Below are positions 1 through 7,305 of a DNA stretch of 64,000 nt, one piece after another. The notes beneath the pieces were generated by a model. That model did no database searches and was not told the DNA's origin. It saw only the letters and a list, made by a program, of their open reading frames with translations. This stretch comes from Ectopseudomonas toyotomiensis (GTDB lineage Bacteria > Pseudomonadota > Gammaproteobacteria > Pseudomonadales > Pseudomonadaceae): positions 62,001 to 126,000 of the forward strand of contig NZ_FOXK01000011.1 in assembly GCF_900115695.1 (NCBI RefSeq). The letters are read 5' to 3'. How positions within the stretch are numbered: position 1 is the first letter of the stretch; each line of letters starts with the position of its first letter. Made by a program: the position numbers and the translations under genes.

Positions 1-1
1 C

Positions 2-736
2 GATTTCGGCGCTGGCTATTCGCAGCTCGACCGTGTGCTGGCACTGCAACCAGACATCCTCAAGCTTGACATGCGCCTGTTCCAGGAAGCCGCTCGCGGC
101 GGCCCTAGCGGTGAAGTGGTCAAGGCGCTGGCACAGATGGCCGAAAAGACCGGTTGCTGGATCATCGCCGAAGGGGTGGAAACCGAAGCCGAGCTGAACT
201 TCGCCCTGGAGTGCGGCGCCCGTTACGTCCAGGGGTTCCTGTTCGCCAGGCCGGAGGAAGAATTGTTCGCCAGCGACGCCTTCGTCGGCCGTTTCGCGCG
301 TCTACGTGACAGCTACGTACAGCAGAAGCTCGCCGAGCGCGCGCGCCTGGTCAGCCTGCGCCAGCAACTGGCCGAATTGATGTCCGAACTCCGCTTCTGG
401 GCCGAAAGCGGCGCCCCGGCAACGAGCCTTAACGCGCCGGACAATTATCCCTGGCTGTTGCGCATCTATCAGTGCGACCGCCATGGCACCCAGCTCACAC
501 CCAACCTGCAGTGGCACCAGAACATCTGGCAGGCCGACGACCGCTACCTTGGGCATAACTGGTCATGGCGCCCCTACTTCTATCAACTGCTGGCCGAAGG
601 CTGGGAAGAGCGCCGCCTGACGCTCTCCACCACCTACCGCGACGCCACCACCAACCAGTACTGCCTGACCGCCGGGCAGTTCATCGACAATGGTCGTCGC
701 CTACTGCTGGTGGACATCGACGCCGCCGGTTTCTGA
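2..736 (+). CDS. EAL-domain c-di-GMP phosphodiesterase, 5' truncated by window edge
   Basis: The reading frame is open to the left edge, so only the last 244 residues are visible. The first residues (DFGAGYSQL, then LKLD) match the catalytic core of EAL domains. AEGVETEAEL and GARYVQGFLFARP follow, which are the late EAL signatures. EAL domains hydrolyse cyclic di-GMP to pGpG. The EAL part ends near visible residue 90. A short charged, probably coiled-coil linker follows. The last 100 residues (with WSWRPYF, TTYRD and LLLVDID) look like half of a Cache/PDC sensor fold. A C-terminal sensor after EAL is less common than an N-terminal one. Whether a GGDEF domain lies upstream cannot be seen. The next gene is 155 bases downstream and nothing recognisable lies between. 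Confidence 0.85.
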   Translation, partial: DFGAGYSQLDRVLALQPDILKLDMRLFQEAARGGPSGEVVKALAQMAEKTGCWIIAEGVETEAELNFALECGARYVQGFLFARPEEELFASDAFVGRFARLRDSYVQQKLAERARLVSLRQQLAELMSELRFWAESGAPATSLNAPDNYPWLLRIYQCDRHGTQLTPNLQWHQNIWQADDRYLGHNWSWRPYFYQLLAEGWEERRLTLSTTYRDATTNQYCLTAGQFIDNGRRLLLVDIDAAGF

Positions 737-891
737 GTACGCAGCTAGGCTTAGCAACAGGCTATCGGACTTCTCTCGGCACAGTCGAACAAGGCGCGCC
801 TCGAGCCAGACGCATCTCGGATACATCCGTGCCCACAGAAGCCTCGCGCCGAACGGCTGAATGATCTGCCCCAGTCTTCGAGGCTGCGCTT

Positions 892-1794
892 ATGCTCTGG
901 CTAGCCCTGCGCCTGCTCACCCTACTGCTGCTCAGCGCCAGTGTGCTGGCCGCCGCATCCCCGACCTACCACGACGACATCGCTCCGCTACTGGCCAACC
1001 GCTGCCTGGTTTGCCACAGCGGCGCGCAGGCCCCGCTGGGCCTGCGCCTGGACAGCCTGGAAAATCTGTTGCGCGGCAGCCAGCGCGGGCCGGTGGTCCA
1101 CGCTGGCGATGCCACCGGCAGCGAGCTGCTGCGCCGCCTGACGGGCAACAGCCAACCGCGCATGCCGCTGAGCGGCCCGCCCTTTCTCGAAGCCGCCGAG
1201 ATCGCCATGGTCGAACGCTGGATAAACGCCGGCCTGCCAGCAGGCAACGAAAGCGTAACCCGGCCTGCCGCCGCCGTCCCAAGCCTCGACGAGGTGGTCG
1301 ACTACCGCCACGTCGAAGCCATCCTGCTGCGCCGCTGCGCTACCTGCCATTCCGCCAGCGGCATGATGGGCGCGGCTCCCGAGGGTTATCTGCTGTCATC
1401 CTACGCAGCGACCCTGGCCAGCGGCGAACGCGCTCGGGTGGTGCCCGGCAACCCTGCAGCCAGCGAGCTGGTGCGGCGCATTCGCGGCCAGGCGCGCCCG
1501 CGCATGCCTTATGACGGCCCGCCCTATCTAACGGATGCGGAAATCGACCTGATCGAGGCCTGGATCGAACAAGGCGCACGCGATGTTGCCGGGCAGCCAG
1601 CACCCGTGCCGGTGGGTGCCCGAGTACGTCTGCATGGCCGCCTGGATGATGCCGGCAAGCTGGACGGCCTGGCGCTACTGATCGACGCACGTACGCGCCT
1701 GGACGATGCGCCGCGTCCTGGCGCCTACGTGCAGGTACGCGGCCGCCTCGATGCCGGCGGCCGCGTGCAGGTAGAACGTCTACGCCTGCGCTAA
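892..1794 (+). CDS. Diheme c-type cytochrome with tandem PSCyt1-like domains
   Basis: This 300-residue exported protein has a hydrophobic signal peptide over about residues 1-22 and two heme-attachment sites, CLVCH (38-42) and CATCH (149-153). Each site begins a similar domain of about 90 residues that ends in an RMP..GPP motif (Met near 91 and 204, possible axial ligands) and then a [IV]E.WI..G helix. This layout resembles the planctomycete-type cytochrome domain. Residues 240-300 are heme-free and beta-rich (VRLHGRL, YVQVRGRLDAGG), similar to small OB-like DUF5666 modules. A GAGG box eight bases upstream supports the start. The gene is convergent with the SCO gene and overlaps its end by 15 bases. 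A periplasmic electron-transfer role is inferred; its partner is unknown. Confidence 0.8.
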   Translation: MLWLALRLLTLLLLSASVLAAASPTYHDDIAPLLANRCLVCHSGAQAPLGLRLDSLENLLRGSQRGPVVHAGDATGSELLRRLTGNSQPRMPLSGPPFLEAAEIAMVERWINAGLPAGNESVTRPAAAVPSLDEVVDYRHVEAILLRRCATCHSASGMMGAAPEGYLLSSYAATLASGERARVVPGNPAASELVRRIRGQARPRMPYDGPPYLTDAEIDLIEAWIEQGARDVAGQPAPVPVGARVRLHGRLDDAGKLDGLALLIDARTRLDDAPRPGAYVQVRGRLDAGGRVQVERLRLR

Positions 1795-2442
1795 CTGCTC
1801 GGCAGGCGCCTCACTCGGGCGATAGGCGGTGTGCACCACCTTACTATCGACATGATTGATGGTGGACAGGATCTGCGCGGCATCGGTCAGTGACGGCGCC
1901 ATGGTCCAGCGGTCCAGTGCGTCGTTGCCGATGCGCAGCATGCCGGTATGGCTCAGATCGTTGAGGTCCACCACCGGGTCGACATCGTAGAAACCCAGGG
2001 CACGGCGCAGTTGTTCGATATCGGCGCGCACGCCGGTGAGAAACTGCCAGCCCGGACCGATATGGTGGCGCTCGACGTACTCGCGCAAACGCTCGGGGCT
2101 GTCCAGCTCCGGCTGCAGCGTCAGCGAATACAGGTGCACATCGCGCCCGGCGCGCTCGCCGAGCATCTCCTGCACCAGACGCAGGTTGGCGGTGGTAGCC
2201 GGACAACTGTTGCTGCACTGGGCATACATCATGTTGATCGCCACCACCTTGCCACGCACCAGGTCGTCGTAGAAGCGCACTTCACGCCCCTCGTGGGTCA
2301 GCAGCGGGACATTGGGAAACCGTGTACCGCCCACCCCGGCCAGCGGCGCAGCCGGCTGCTGCACGCTGCTGCCGGAGCGCCAGGCGGCCCAGCCGAACGC
2401 AGCGACGCCCAGCCCTGCCAGTACCCTTCTTCGCGTATTCAT
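1780..2442 (-). CDS. SCO1/SenC family copper-binding thiol protein
   Basis: This 220-residue protein has the thioredoxin-like SCO fold. The copper/redox motif CSNSC is at residues 76-80 and the third ligand is His165 in SHTGM. SCO proteins deliver copper or reduce cysteines in copper sites, classically CuA of cytochrome oxidase. The N-terminus (TRRRVLAGLGVAAFGWAAW) looks like a Tat signal or membrane anchor, which places the domain in the periplasm. It starts 18 bases after the multicopper oxidase stop, so the two are very probably one operon. Its likely client is therefore that oxidase or the neighbouring cytochrome rather than a CuA oxidase; this is inference from position. The C-terminal 15 bases overlap the convergent cytochrome gene. 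Confidence 0.87.
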   Translation of the reverse strand: MNTRRRVLAGLGVAAFGWAAWRSGSSVQQPAAPLAGVGGTRFPNVPLLTHEGREVRFYDDLVRGKVVAINMMYAQCSNSCPATTANLRLVQEMLGERAGRDVHLYSLTLQPELDSPERLREYVERHHIGPGWQFLTGVRADIEQLRRALGFYDVDPVVDLNDLSHTGMLRIGNDALDRWTMAPSLTDAAQILSTINHVDSKVVHTAYRPSEAPAEQLAQA

Positions 2443-2460
2443 GGCAAACCTCCAGATGGC

Positions 2461-4266
2461 TCAGACGATGTCCCAACGCAGCATCATGGCGTGGTCTTCG
2501 TGGATCAGGTTGTGGCAGTGCATCACGTACTTGCCCTTGTAGTCGCGAAAACGCATCAGCACGCGAAGGACAGTACGATCAGAGATGTTGAATACGTCCT
2601 TGCGCCCCTTCTCATGCGCAGCAATCGCCACATTCTTGCCATTGGTGGTCTTGCTCAGCAGGCGGCCCTCCTCGAAATGGATATGAACGGGGTGATCCCA
2701 GCCGTCATCGACGCTGTACAGCTCCCAGATCTCCATGGCCCCCATCGGCACCAGGGCGCGCGGAGTATTGAGATTGATGAACTGACCGTTGATTGCCCAC
2801 ATGTTCTGTCGGCGCTCGAAGAGGAACTTGCGCACCGGCAGCGCCGCCAGCTGGGCGGTCGTCGGCAGCGGCGGCAGCGGCCGCAGATTGGCCGGCACCT
2901 GGCTCAGGTCCTGCTCCGGCGGCTCGCGGTCGACCACTATCTTCAGCACCCATTCGCCGGGTGCCACCACCTGATAGGGGCGACGGGTGTCCTCAGGGCG
3001 ATGAGTCAGGCGGTTGGCCAGGTACAGCTCGGTGCCCACCGGGTAGCGCGAAAAATCCACCACGATATCGGCCCGCTCGGCCACACCCAGGCGCACGTTG
3101 GTCTGATTGAGCAGCGGTTTCTCCAGCAGGTTGCCGTCGTTGGCGATGTACGTGAAGGGCTGGATCACGTTGTTCGGCCGCACCAGGTAGAACTGGTAGA
3201 AGCGGCTCGGCCCACCGTTAAGCAGACGCAGGCGGTACTTGCGCCGAGCCACCCGCAGCACCGGCTGGATCTTGCCGTTGACTATGGTCTTGTCGCCGAG
3301 GATGCCCTCGGGGCTGACCTGGTCGTAGTAAAGGATGCCGTTGGGGTCGAAACGCCGGTCGCAGAAGCTCAGCGGGTAATCATAGGGGTGACTGGGCAGA
3401 CGCAGGGCAGCCGGGTTGGGGTCCTTCTCGTTGCCCGAGTCGAGATGATCGAACAGCAGGAAGAAACCCATCAGCCCGCGGACGATGTTGGGCGCGGTGA
3501 AGTCCAGGGTATGGTCGTGGTAGAACAAGGTGCCAAGGGCTTCGCGGTAGTCGCCGATGCCATTCTGCAGCTCGTCATAGCCAGCGTAGATGTTGGAGTA
3601 AAGGTGGTCCTTGAAACCGCCTGGCGCGGTCAGGCTGGGCCCGGCCTTGGTGGGGCTGTAGTAGTCGCCGGGAAAGCCGTCACTCTCCGACCCGATGTGA
3701 GCGTTGTGCAGGTGGGTGCTGATCTCCGGCGTACCGAAACCGGTGTGGTTGGCCGGCAGGTCATTGTAGATGCGGCAGATCATCGGATGGCCGTAGTGCG
3801 AGTGCACCACCGGACTGAGCACGGACAGATCCGCAACGGCGGCCTGGAAGGTCCATACCGGTTGTGGTGGATAGGCTGGATTGAACACCCAACCCTCGCG
3901 CTGCGCCGCATGCAACTCGTAGTGCTCGGCCTGCGGGCCGAACTCGGCCCAGCGCTGATGCGCCGGCCGCCCGGCCTCGCCGGCGGCGGTGTTGGCCAGC
4001 TCGGTAGGCGGCGGATTGAGCGTGCTGCCGTAAAGCAGTGCGGGCTCATTGGGCAGAAATTCCTGCCAGGCAATGGTTGGCGGGCTAGGCGGTACAACTG
4101 CCTCGCTGCGACTGGGCGCCAGGATCAGCGGCGCCGCGGCCAGCGCAGCACTACCTTGAAGAAAACTGCGTCGTGATAGCTGCCCAGGCGGCGCCAGCTC
4201 TCCATCAGCGGGGCACACAGTGCCCTGTGCCTCGGTCGGGCCTGAACTGGGTGATATAGGTTTCAT
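2461..4266 (-). CDS. Tat-exported multicopper oxidase (CotA/bilirubin oxidase-like)
   Basis: A 601-residue cupredoxin-type oxidase. Four copper-ligand clusters are visible: HLH (185-187), HDH (250-252), HPVHIH (about 523-528) and HCHNLIHEDHAMM (about 581-593). The last has the type-1 Cys and an axial Met, and its HNLIHED spelling resembles bilirubin oxidase. SRRSFLQG at residues 31-38 followed by an Ala-rich stretch is a Tat signal, as expected for folded copper enzymes exported to the periplasm. I start at 4266 because GGGGAG lies just upstream; an upstream in-frame ATG at 4386 has no good ribosome site. Substrate is unknown: phenols, bilirubin-like compounds, Cu(I) or Mn(II) are all possible. 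It leads an operon with the SCO gene. Confidence 0.9.
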   Translation of the reverse strand: MKPISPSSGPTEAQGTVCPADGELAPPGQLSRRSFLQGSAALAAAPLILAPSRSEAVVPPSPPTIAWQEFLPNEPALLYGSTLNPPPTELANTAAGEAGRPAHQRWAEFGPQAEHYELHAAQREGWVFNPAYPPQPVWTFQAAVADLSVLSPVVHSHYGHPMICRIYNDLPANHTGFGTPEISTHLHNAHIGSESDGFPGDYYSPTKAGPSLTAPGGFKDHLYSNIYAGYDELQNGIGDYREALGTLFYHDHTLDFTAPNIVRGLMGFFLLFDHLDSGNEKDPNPAALRLPSHPYDYPLSFCDRRFDPNGILYYDQVSPEGILGDKTIVNGKIQPVLRVARRKYRLRLLNGGPSRFYQFYLVRPNNVIQPFTYIANDGNLLEKPLLNQTNVRLGVAERADIVVDFSRYPVGTELYLANRLTHRPEDTRRPYQVVAPGEWVLKIVVDREPPEQDLSQVPANLRPLPPLPTTAQLAALPVRKFLFERRQNMWAINGQFINLNTPRALVPMGAMEIWELYSVDDGWDHPVHIHFEEGRLLSKTTNGKNVAIAAHEKGRKDVFNISDRTVLRVLMRFRDYKGKYVMHCHNLIHEDHAMMLRWDIV

Positions 4267-4826
4267 GCTGCATCTCCCCGACGCCCGACTGTCGCTCCTG
4301 CGTGCACGCGTTACCCCGTACACGGACGATATACGCACGTCGTCTGAAAAACGGTCGACTCGACTGAGGCCTCCAGGCCGAGACAACTACCAACGACCAG
4401 ACAGCCCATAGGGGCAGCACGCCAGAGCGAGTCGACTCGGCTCCAGCAAGGTCGGTGCACGGGAAATAGGCAGATGAACAATGAAGGCGTGGCAACTGCG
4501 CCTCGCTGATACGGGGTGCATGGTCCGGCACAACGGCAAGCTGTCCATGACGTTCTCCCTAGCAACCTCTACTACCGGTATGCGGAGCCCTCTCCTTCAC
4601 CACACACCGTCAAATAACAAGCAACCACAGGTGTCACTTAAGCTCGCCAATCGCAAAAAGTCAAATACACGTCACTTTATATAAATGACTCCAATATGCT
4701 CGATAAGCATATGCATAAAAGCCAATTTATTGACTAACCCGTTACTCATCATCCTTGCCTCGGGTTGCGCAGCGCTGCGCGAACGCCGAAGCTAGGAGGC
4801 CTGGATCAACTTGGCGAGGATCGGCC
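4267..4826. other. 560-base divergent intergenic region between oxidase and dgt
   Basis: This is the longest stretch without a confident gene. The oxidase-proximal half is GC-rich and holds a perfect 12-base palindrome CGAGTCGACTCG at 4428-4439. It also holds a 53-codon minus-strand ORF (4387-4548) with a GGGAG ribosome site, not confident enough to call a gene. The dgt-proximal part (about 4610-4745) is markedly AT-rich. It contains an inverted repeat ATATGCT-N5-AGCATAT at 4694-4712. Both divergent promoters must lie here, but I cannot place -35/-10 boxes with confidence. Confidence 0.6.
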
Positions 4827-6158
4827 TTGGATTGGCACACCCTGCTCACCCGCGAACGTCTCGGTAAACCTGCGCCCAGCTCGGCAGAGCTGGGACGCAG
4901 TCCTTTCCACAAGGATCACGACCGCATCATCTTCTCCGGTGCCTTCCGCCGCCTGGGACGCAAGACCCAGGTACACCCGGTGTCGAGCAACGACCATATC
5001 CACACCCGCCTGACCCACTCCCTGGAAGTCAGCTGCGTCGGCCGTTCGCTGGCCATGCGCGTTGGCGAGATGTTGCGTGACGACCTGCCCCACTGGTGCA
5101 CGCCGAGCGACCTGGGCATGGTGGTGCAGTCCGCCTGCCTGGCCCACGACATAGGCAACCCACCGTTCGGCCACTCCGGCGAAGACGCCATTCGCCACTG
5201 GTTTCAGCAGGCCGCCGGACGCGGCTGGCTGGATGCGATGAGCGATGCCGAACGCGGCGATTTTCTCAATTTCGAAGGTAACGCCCAGGGTTTTCGCGTG
5301 CTCACCCAGCTGGAGTACCACCAGTTCGACGGTGGTACACGGCTGACTTACGCCACCCTCGGCACCTACCTCAAGTACCCCTGGACGGCCCGCCATGCGG
5401 ACGCACAGGGCTACAAGAAACACAAGTTCGGCTGCTACCAGAGCGAGCTGCCACTGCTCGAACAGATCGCCGCCAAGCTCGAACTGCCACAACTGGAAAC
5501 GCAGCGCTGGGCGCGTCACCCGCTGGTCTATCTGATGGAAGCGGCGGACGACATCTGCTACGGCCTGATCGACCTGGAAGACGGTGTGGAAATGGAGCTG
5601 CTCGACTACACCGAAGTCGAGGCGCTGCTGCTCGATCTGGTAGGCGATGACCTGCCGGAGACCTATCGCCAGCTCGGCCCCAAGGACTCGCGCCGGCGCA
5701 AACTGGCGATCCTGCGCGGCAAGGCCATCGAACACCTGACCAACGCGGCTGCCAGCGCCTTCGTCGAACAACAGCAGGCCCTGCTGGGCGGCGGCCTGCA
5801 GGGCGATCTGGTCGAACACATGCATGGCGCTGCCAAGCACTGTGTGCAGAGCGCGAAGTTACTGGCGCGCGAGAAGATCTTCCACGACAAGCGCAAGACA
5901 TTGCATGAAATCGGCGCCTATACCACGCTGGAAATCCTCCTCAACGCCTTCTGTGGTGCGGCACTGGAGCTGCACAGTGGGCGCGCGCTGTCGTTCAAGC
6001 ACCGGCGTATTCTCGATCTGCTCAGCTACTACGCGCCTGAACCGGGTTGGCCCCTGTATCGCTCGTTCATGCGGGTGATCGACTTCATCGCCGGCATGAC
6101 GGACAGCTACGCTACGGAAATGGCAAGGGAGATGACGGGCCGTTCGAGCCCGATCTGA
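4827..6158 (+). CDS. dgt: dNTP triphosphohydrolase (dGTPase type)
   Basis: A 443-residue HD-superfamily enzyme that cleaves deoxynucleoside triphosphates to deoxynucleoside plus tripolyphosphate and so limits dNTP pools. The metal-binding HD pair is in LAHDIGNPPFGHSGE (His107, Asp108). The preceding HTRLTHSLEV carries the first histidine and FSGAFRRLGRKTQV is the usual N-terminal family block. I choose a TTG start at 4827 (protein beginning LDWHTLLTRERLG) because GAGGA lies six bases upstream and homologues begin at this residue. The in-frame ATG at 4755 would add 24 unconserved residues without a ribosome site. The next gene starts 12 bases after the stop, suggesting co-transcription. Confidence 0.9.
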   Translation: MDWHTLLTRERLGKPAPSSAELGRSPFHKDHDRIIFSGAFRRLGRKTQVHPVSSNDHIHTRLTHSLEVSCVGRSLAMRVGEMLRDDLPHWCTPSDLGMVVQSACLAHDIGNPPFGHSGEDAIRHWFQQAAGRGWLDAMSDAERGDFLNFEGNAQGFRVLTQLEYHQFDGGTRLTYATLGTYLKYPWTARHADAQGYKKHKFGCYQSELPLLEQIAAKLELPQLETQRWARHPLVYLMEAADDICYGLIDLEDGVEMELLDYTEVEALLLDLVGDDLPETYRQLGPKDSRRRKLAILRGKAIEHLTNAAASAFVEQQQALLGGGLQGDLVEHMHGAAKHCVQSAKLLAREKIFHDKRKTLHEIGAYTTLEILLNAFCGAALELHSGRALSFKHRRILDLLSYYAPEPGWPLYRSFMRVIDFIAGMTDSYATEMAREMTGRSSPI

Positions 6159-6170
6159 CGAAAAGAGCGC

Positions 6171-7235
6171 ATGAAGAACCTGATTCGCAACAGTTTCACC
6201 TGGCATGCGGGCCCGCCGGCCTGGGGTCCGGCCGTGGTCGCCGGGCTGGGTTGTGCCTTGCCGCTGGTGCTGGGCCTGTTCACCGCTCACAGTGGTTTTC
6301 TCTGGGCCTCGGCTGGCGCCTTTCAGGCCGCACAGGCGAACCCGCTGCACCGCTTCGGCATGCTGCGCATGCTGTTGCTCACCGGCCTCGGTGCCTGCAG
6401 CGCCGGCCTGGGTTTCTGGGCCGCCAGCCACCCGCTGATCAGCCTGGGCATTTTCGCTGCTTTCGGCCTGCTGCTGGCCTGGCTGCAACGCTTCGGCAGC
6501 GAAGCCGGCAAGCTGGGTATCGGTCTGTGCATCTGCCTGTGCCTCGGCCAGGGACAATTCGGCATCGGCAATCTGCACAACCCTTATGCGGTGGCCATGC
6601 TGTTCATTCTCGGCGGGCTCTGGGTGATGCTGCTGGCCTTCGGCCTGCGTGGCCTGCACGGCCTGCGCATGTGGCCGTACATGCCGCGCTTTCTGGCCAT
6701 TCTCAAGGTACTCAAGCGCCACGCGCAGCGCCTGCCTCGCCAGCAATGGCGTCTGCATGCCCTGGCCTGCATGCTGGCTTTTGCCGCGTCAGGGCTGATC
6801 GTCAATCTGGCCGGCCTGTCGCGTGGTTACTGGCTGACGCTGACAGTCATCACCACGCTACAGCTGGAGTTCCAGGGCAGCCTGGTGCGAGCGCTGCAGG
6901 CGAGCCTGGCCAGCCTCGCCGCCGCCGGCCTGCTGATCGTCTTCGGCCACAGCCTGCAAAGCCCCCCGACGATGGTCATGACCTTGCTGGTGCTGGTGAT
7001 TCTCAGCCGCGCGCTGCAGGCCAATCACTACGGCTTGTTCGTGCTGCAGACCAGCCTGTGCTTCGTGCTCCTGGCCGAGAGCCTTGCTCAGGACTGGCAC
7101 CTGGCGGAGGTGCGCCTGCTCAACGCGCTGATCGGCGTGGCCTTGAGCCTGACCGTGGCGCTTCTGGTCCATGGCCTGCGCCTGCAACTGAACAAACCGA
7201 GCAAAGCCGAGGACAATTCTCGGCAGCCTTTATAA
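6171..7235 (+). CDS. FUSC-like integral membrane protein
   Basis: A 354-residue very hydrophobic protein. Two blocks of about five membrane segments (roughly residues 20-160 and 195-340) are separated by a basic cytoplasmic stretch containing KVLKRHAQRLPRQQ. The repeated architecture and the second-half sequence GYWLTLTVITTLQ match the FUSC/aromatic-acid-exporter superfamily, in which that motif sits at the start of the second block. Members of the family export aromatic acids or are uncharacterised. No large soluble domain is present, unlike AaeB. It follows dgt by 12 bases, so it is probably in the same transcript, but no functional tie to dNTP metabolism is evident. Substrate unknown. Confidence 0.7.
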   Translation: MKNLIRNSFTWHAGPPAWGPAVVAGLGCALPLVLGLFTAHSGFLWASAGAFQAAQANPLHRFGMLRMLLLTGLGACSAGLGFWAASHPLISLGIFAAFGLLLAWLQRFGSEAGKLGIGLCICLCLGQGQFGIGNLHNPYAVAMLFILGGLWVMLLAFGLRGLHGLRMWPYMPRFLAILKVLKRHAQRLPRQQWRLHALACMLAFAASGLIVNLAGLSRGYWLTLTVITTLQLEFQGSLVRALQASLASLAAAGLLIVFGHSLQSPPTMVMTLLVLVILSRALQANHYGLFVLQTSLCFVLLAESLAQDWHLAEVRLLNALIGVALSLTVALLVHGLRLQLNKPSKAEDNSRQPL

Positions 7236-7305
7236 CGTTTCGGCAGATTCGCCCACTCTTCACTATGCTGTGGAAGCCTGCAGCGCCCGCAAGGAGTGAA
7301 GTGCG

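Noticed and set aside
1948..4176. A very long plus-strand open frame opposite the SCO and oxidase genes
   Set aside because: It is antisense to two genes with clear motifs, low-complexity in composition and a typical artefact of GC-rich codon use.
4267..4386. N-terminal extension of the multicopper oxidase to the ATG at 4386
   Set aside because: It would bury the Tat signal 40 residues in, and the ATG at 4266 has a clear ribosome site.
4481..4684. A 67-codon plus-strand ORF upstream of dgt
   Set aside because: No ribosome site, runs across the AT-rich island, and no recognisable sequence.
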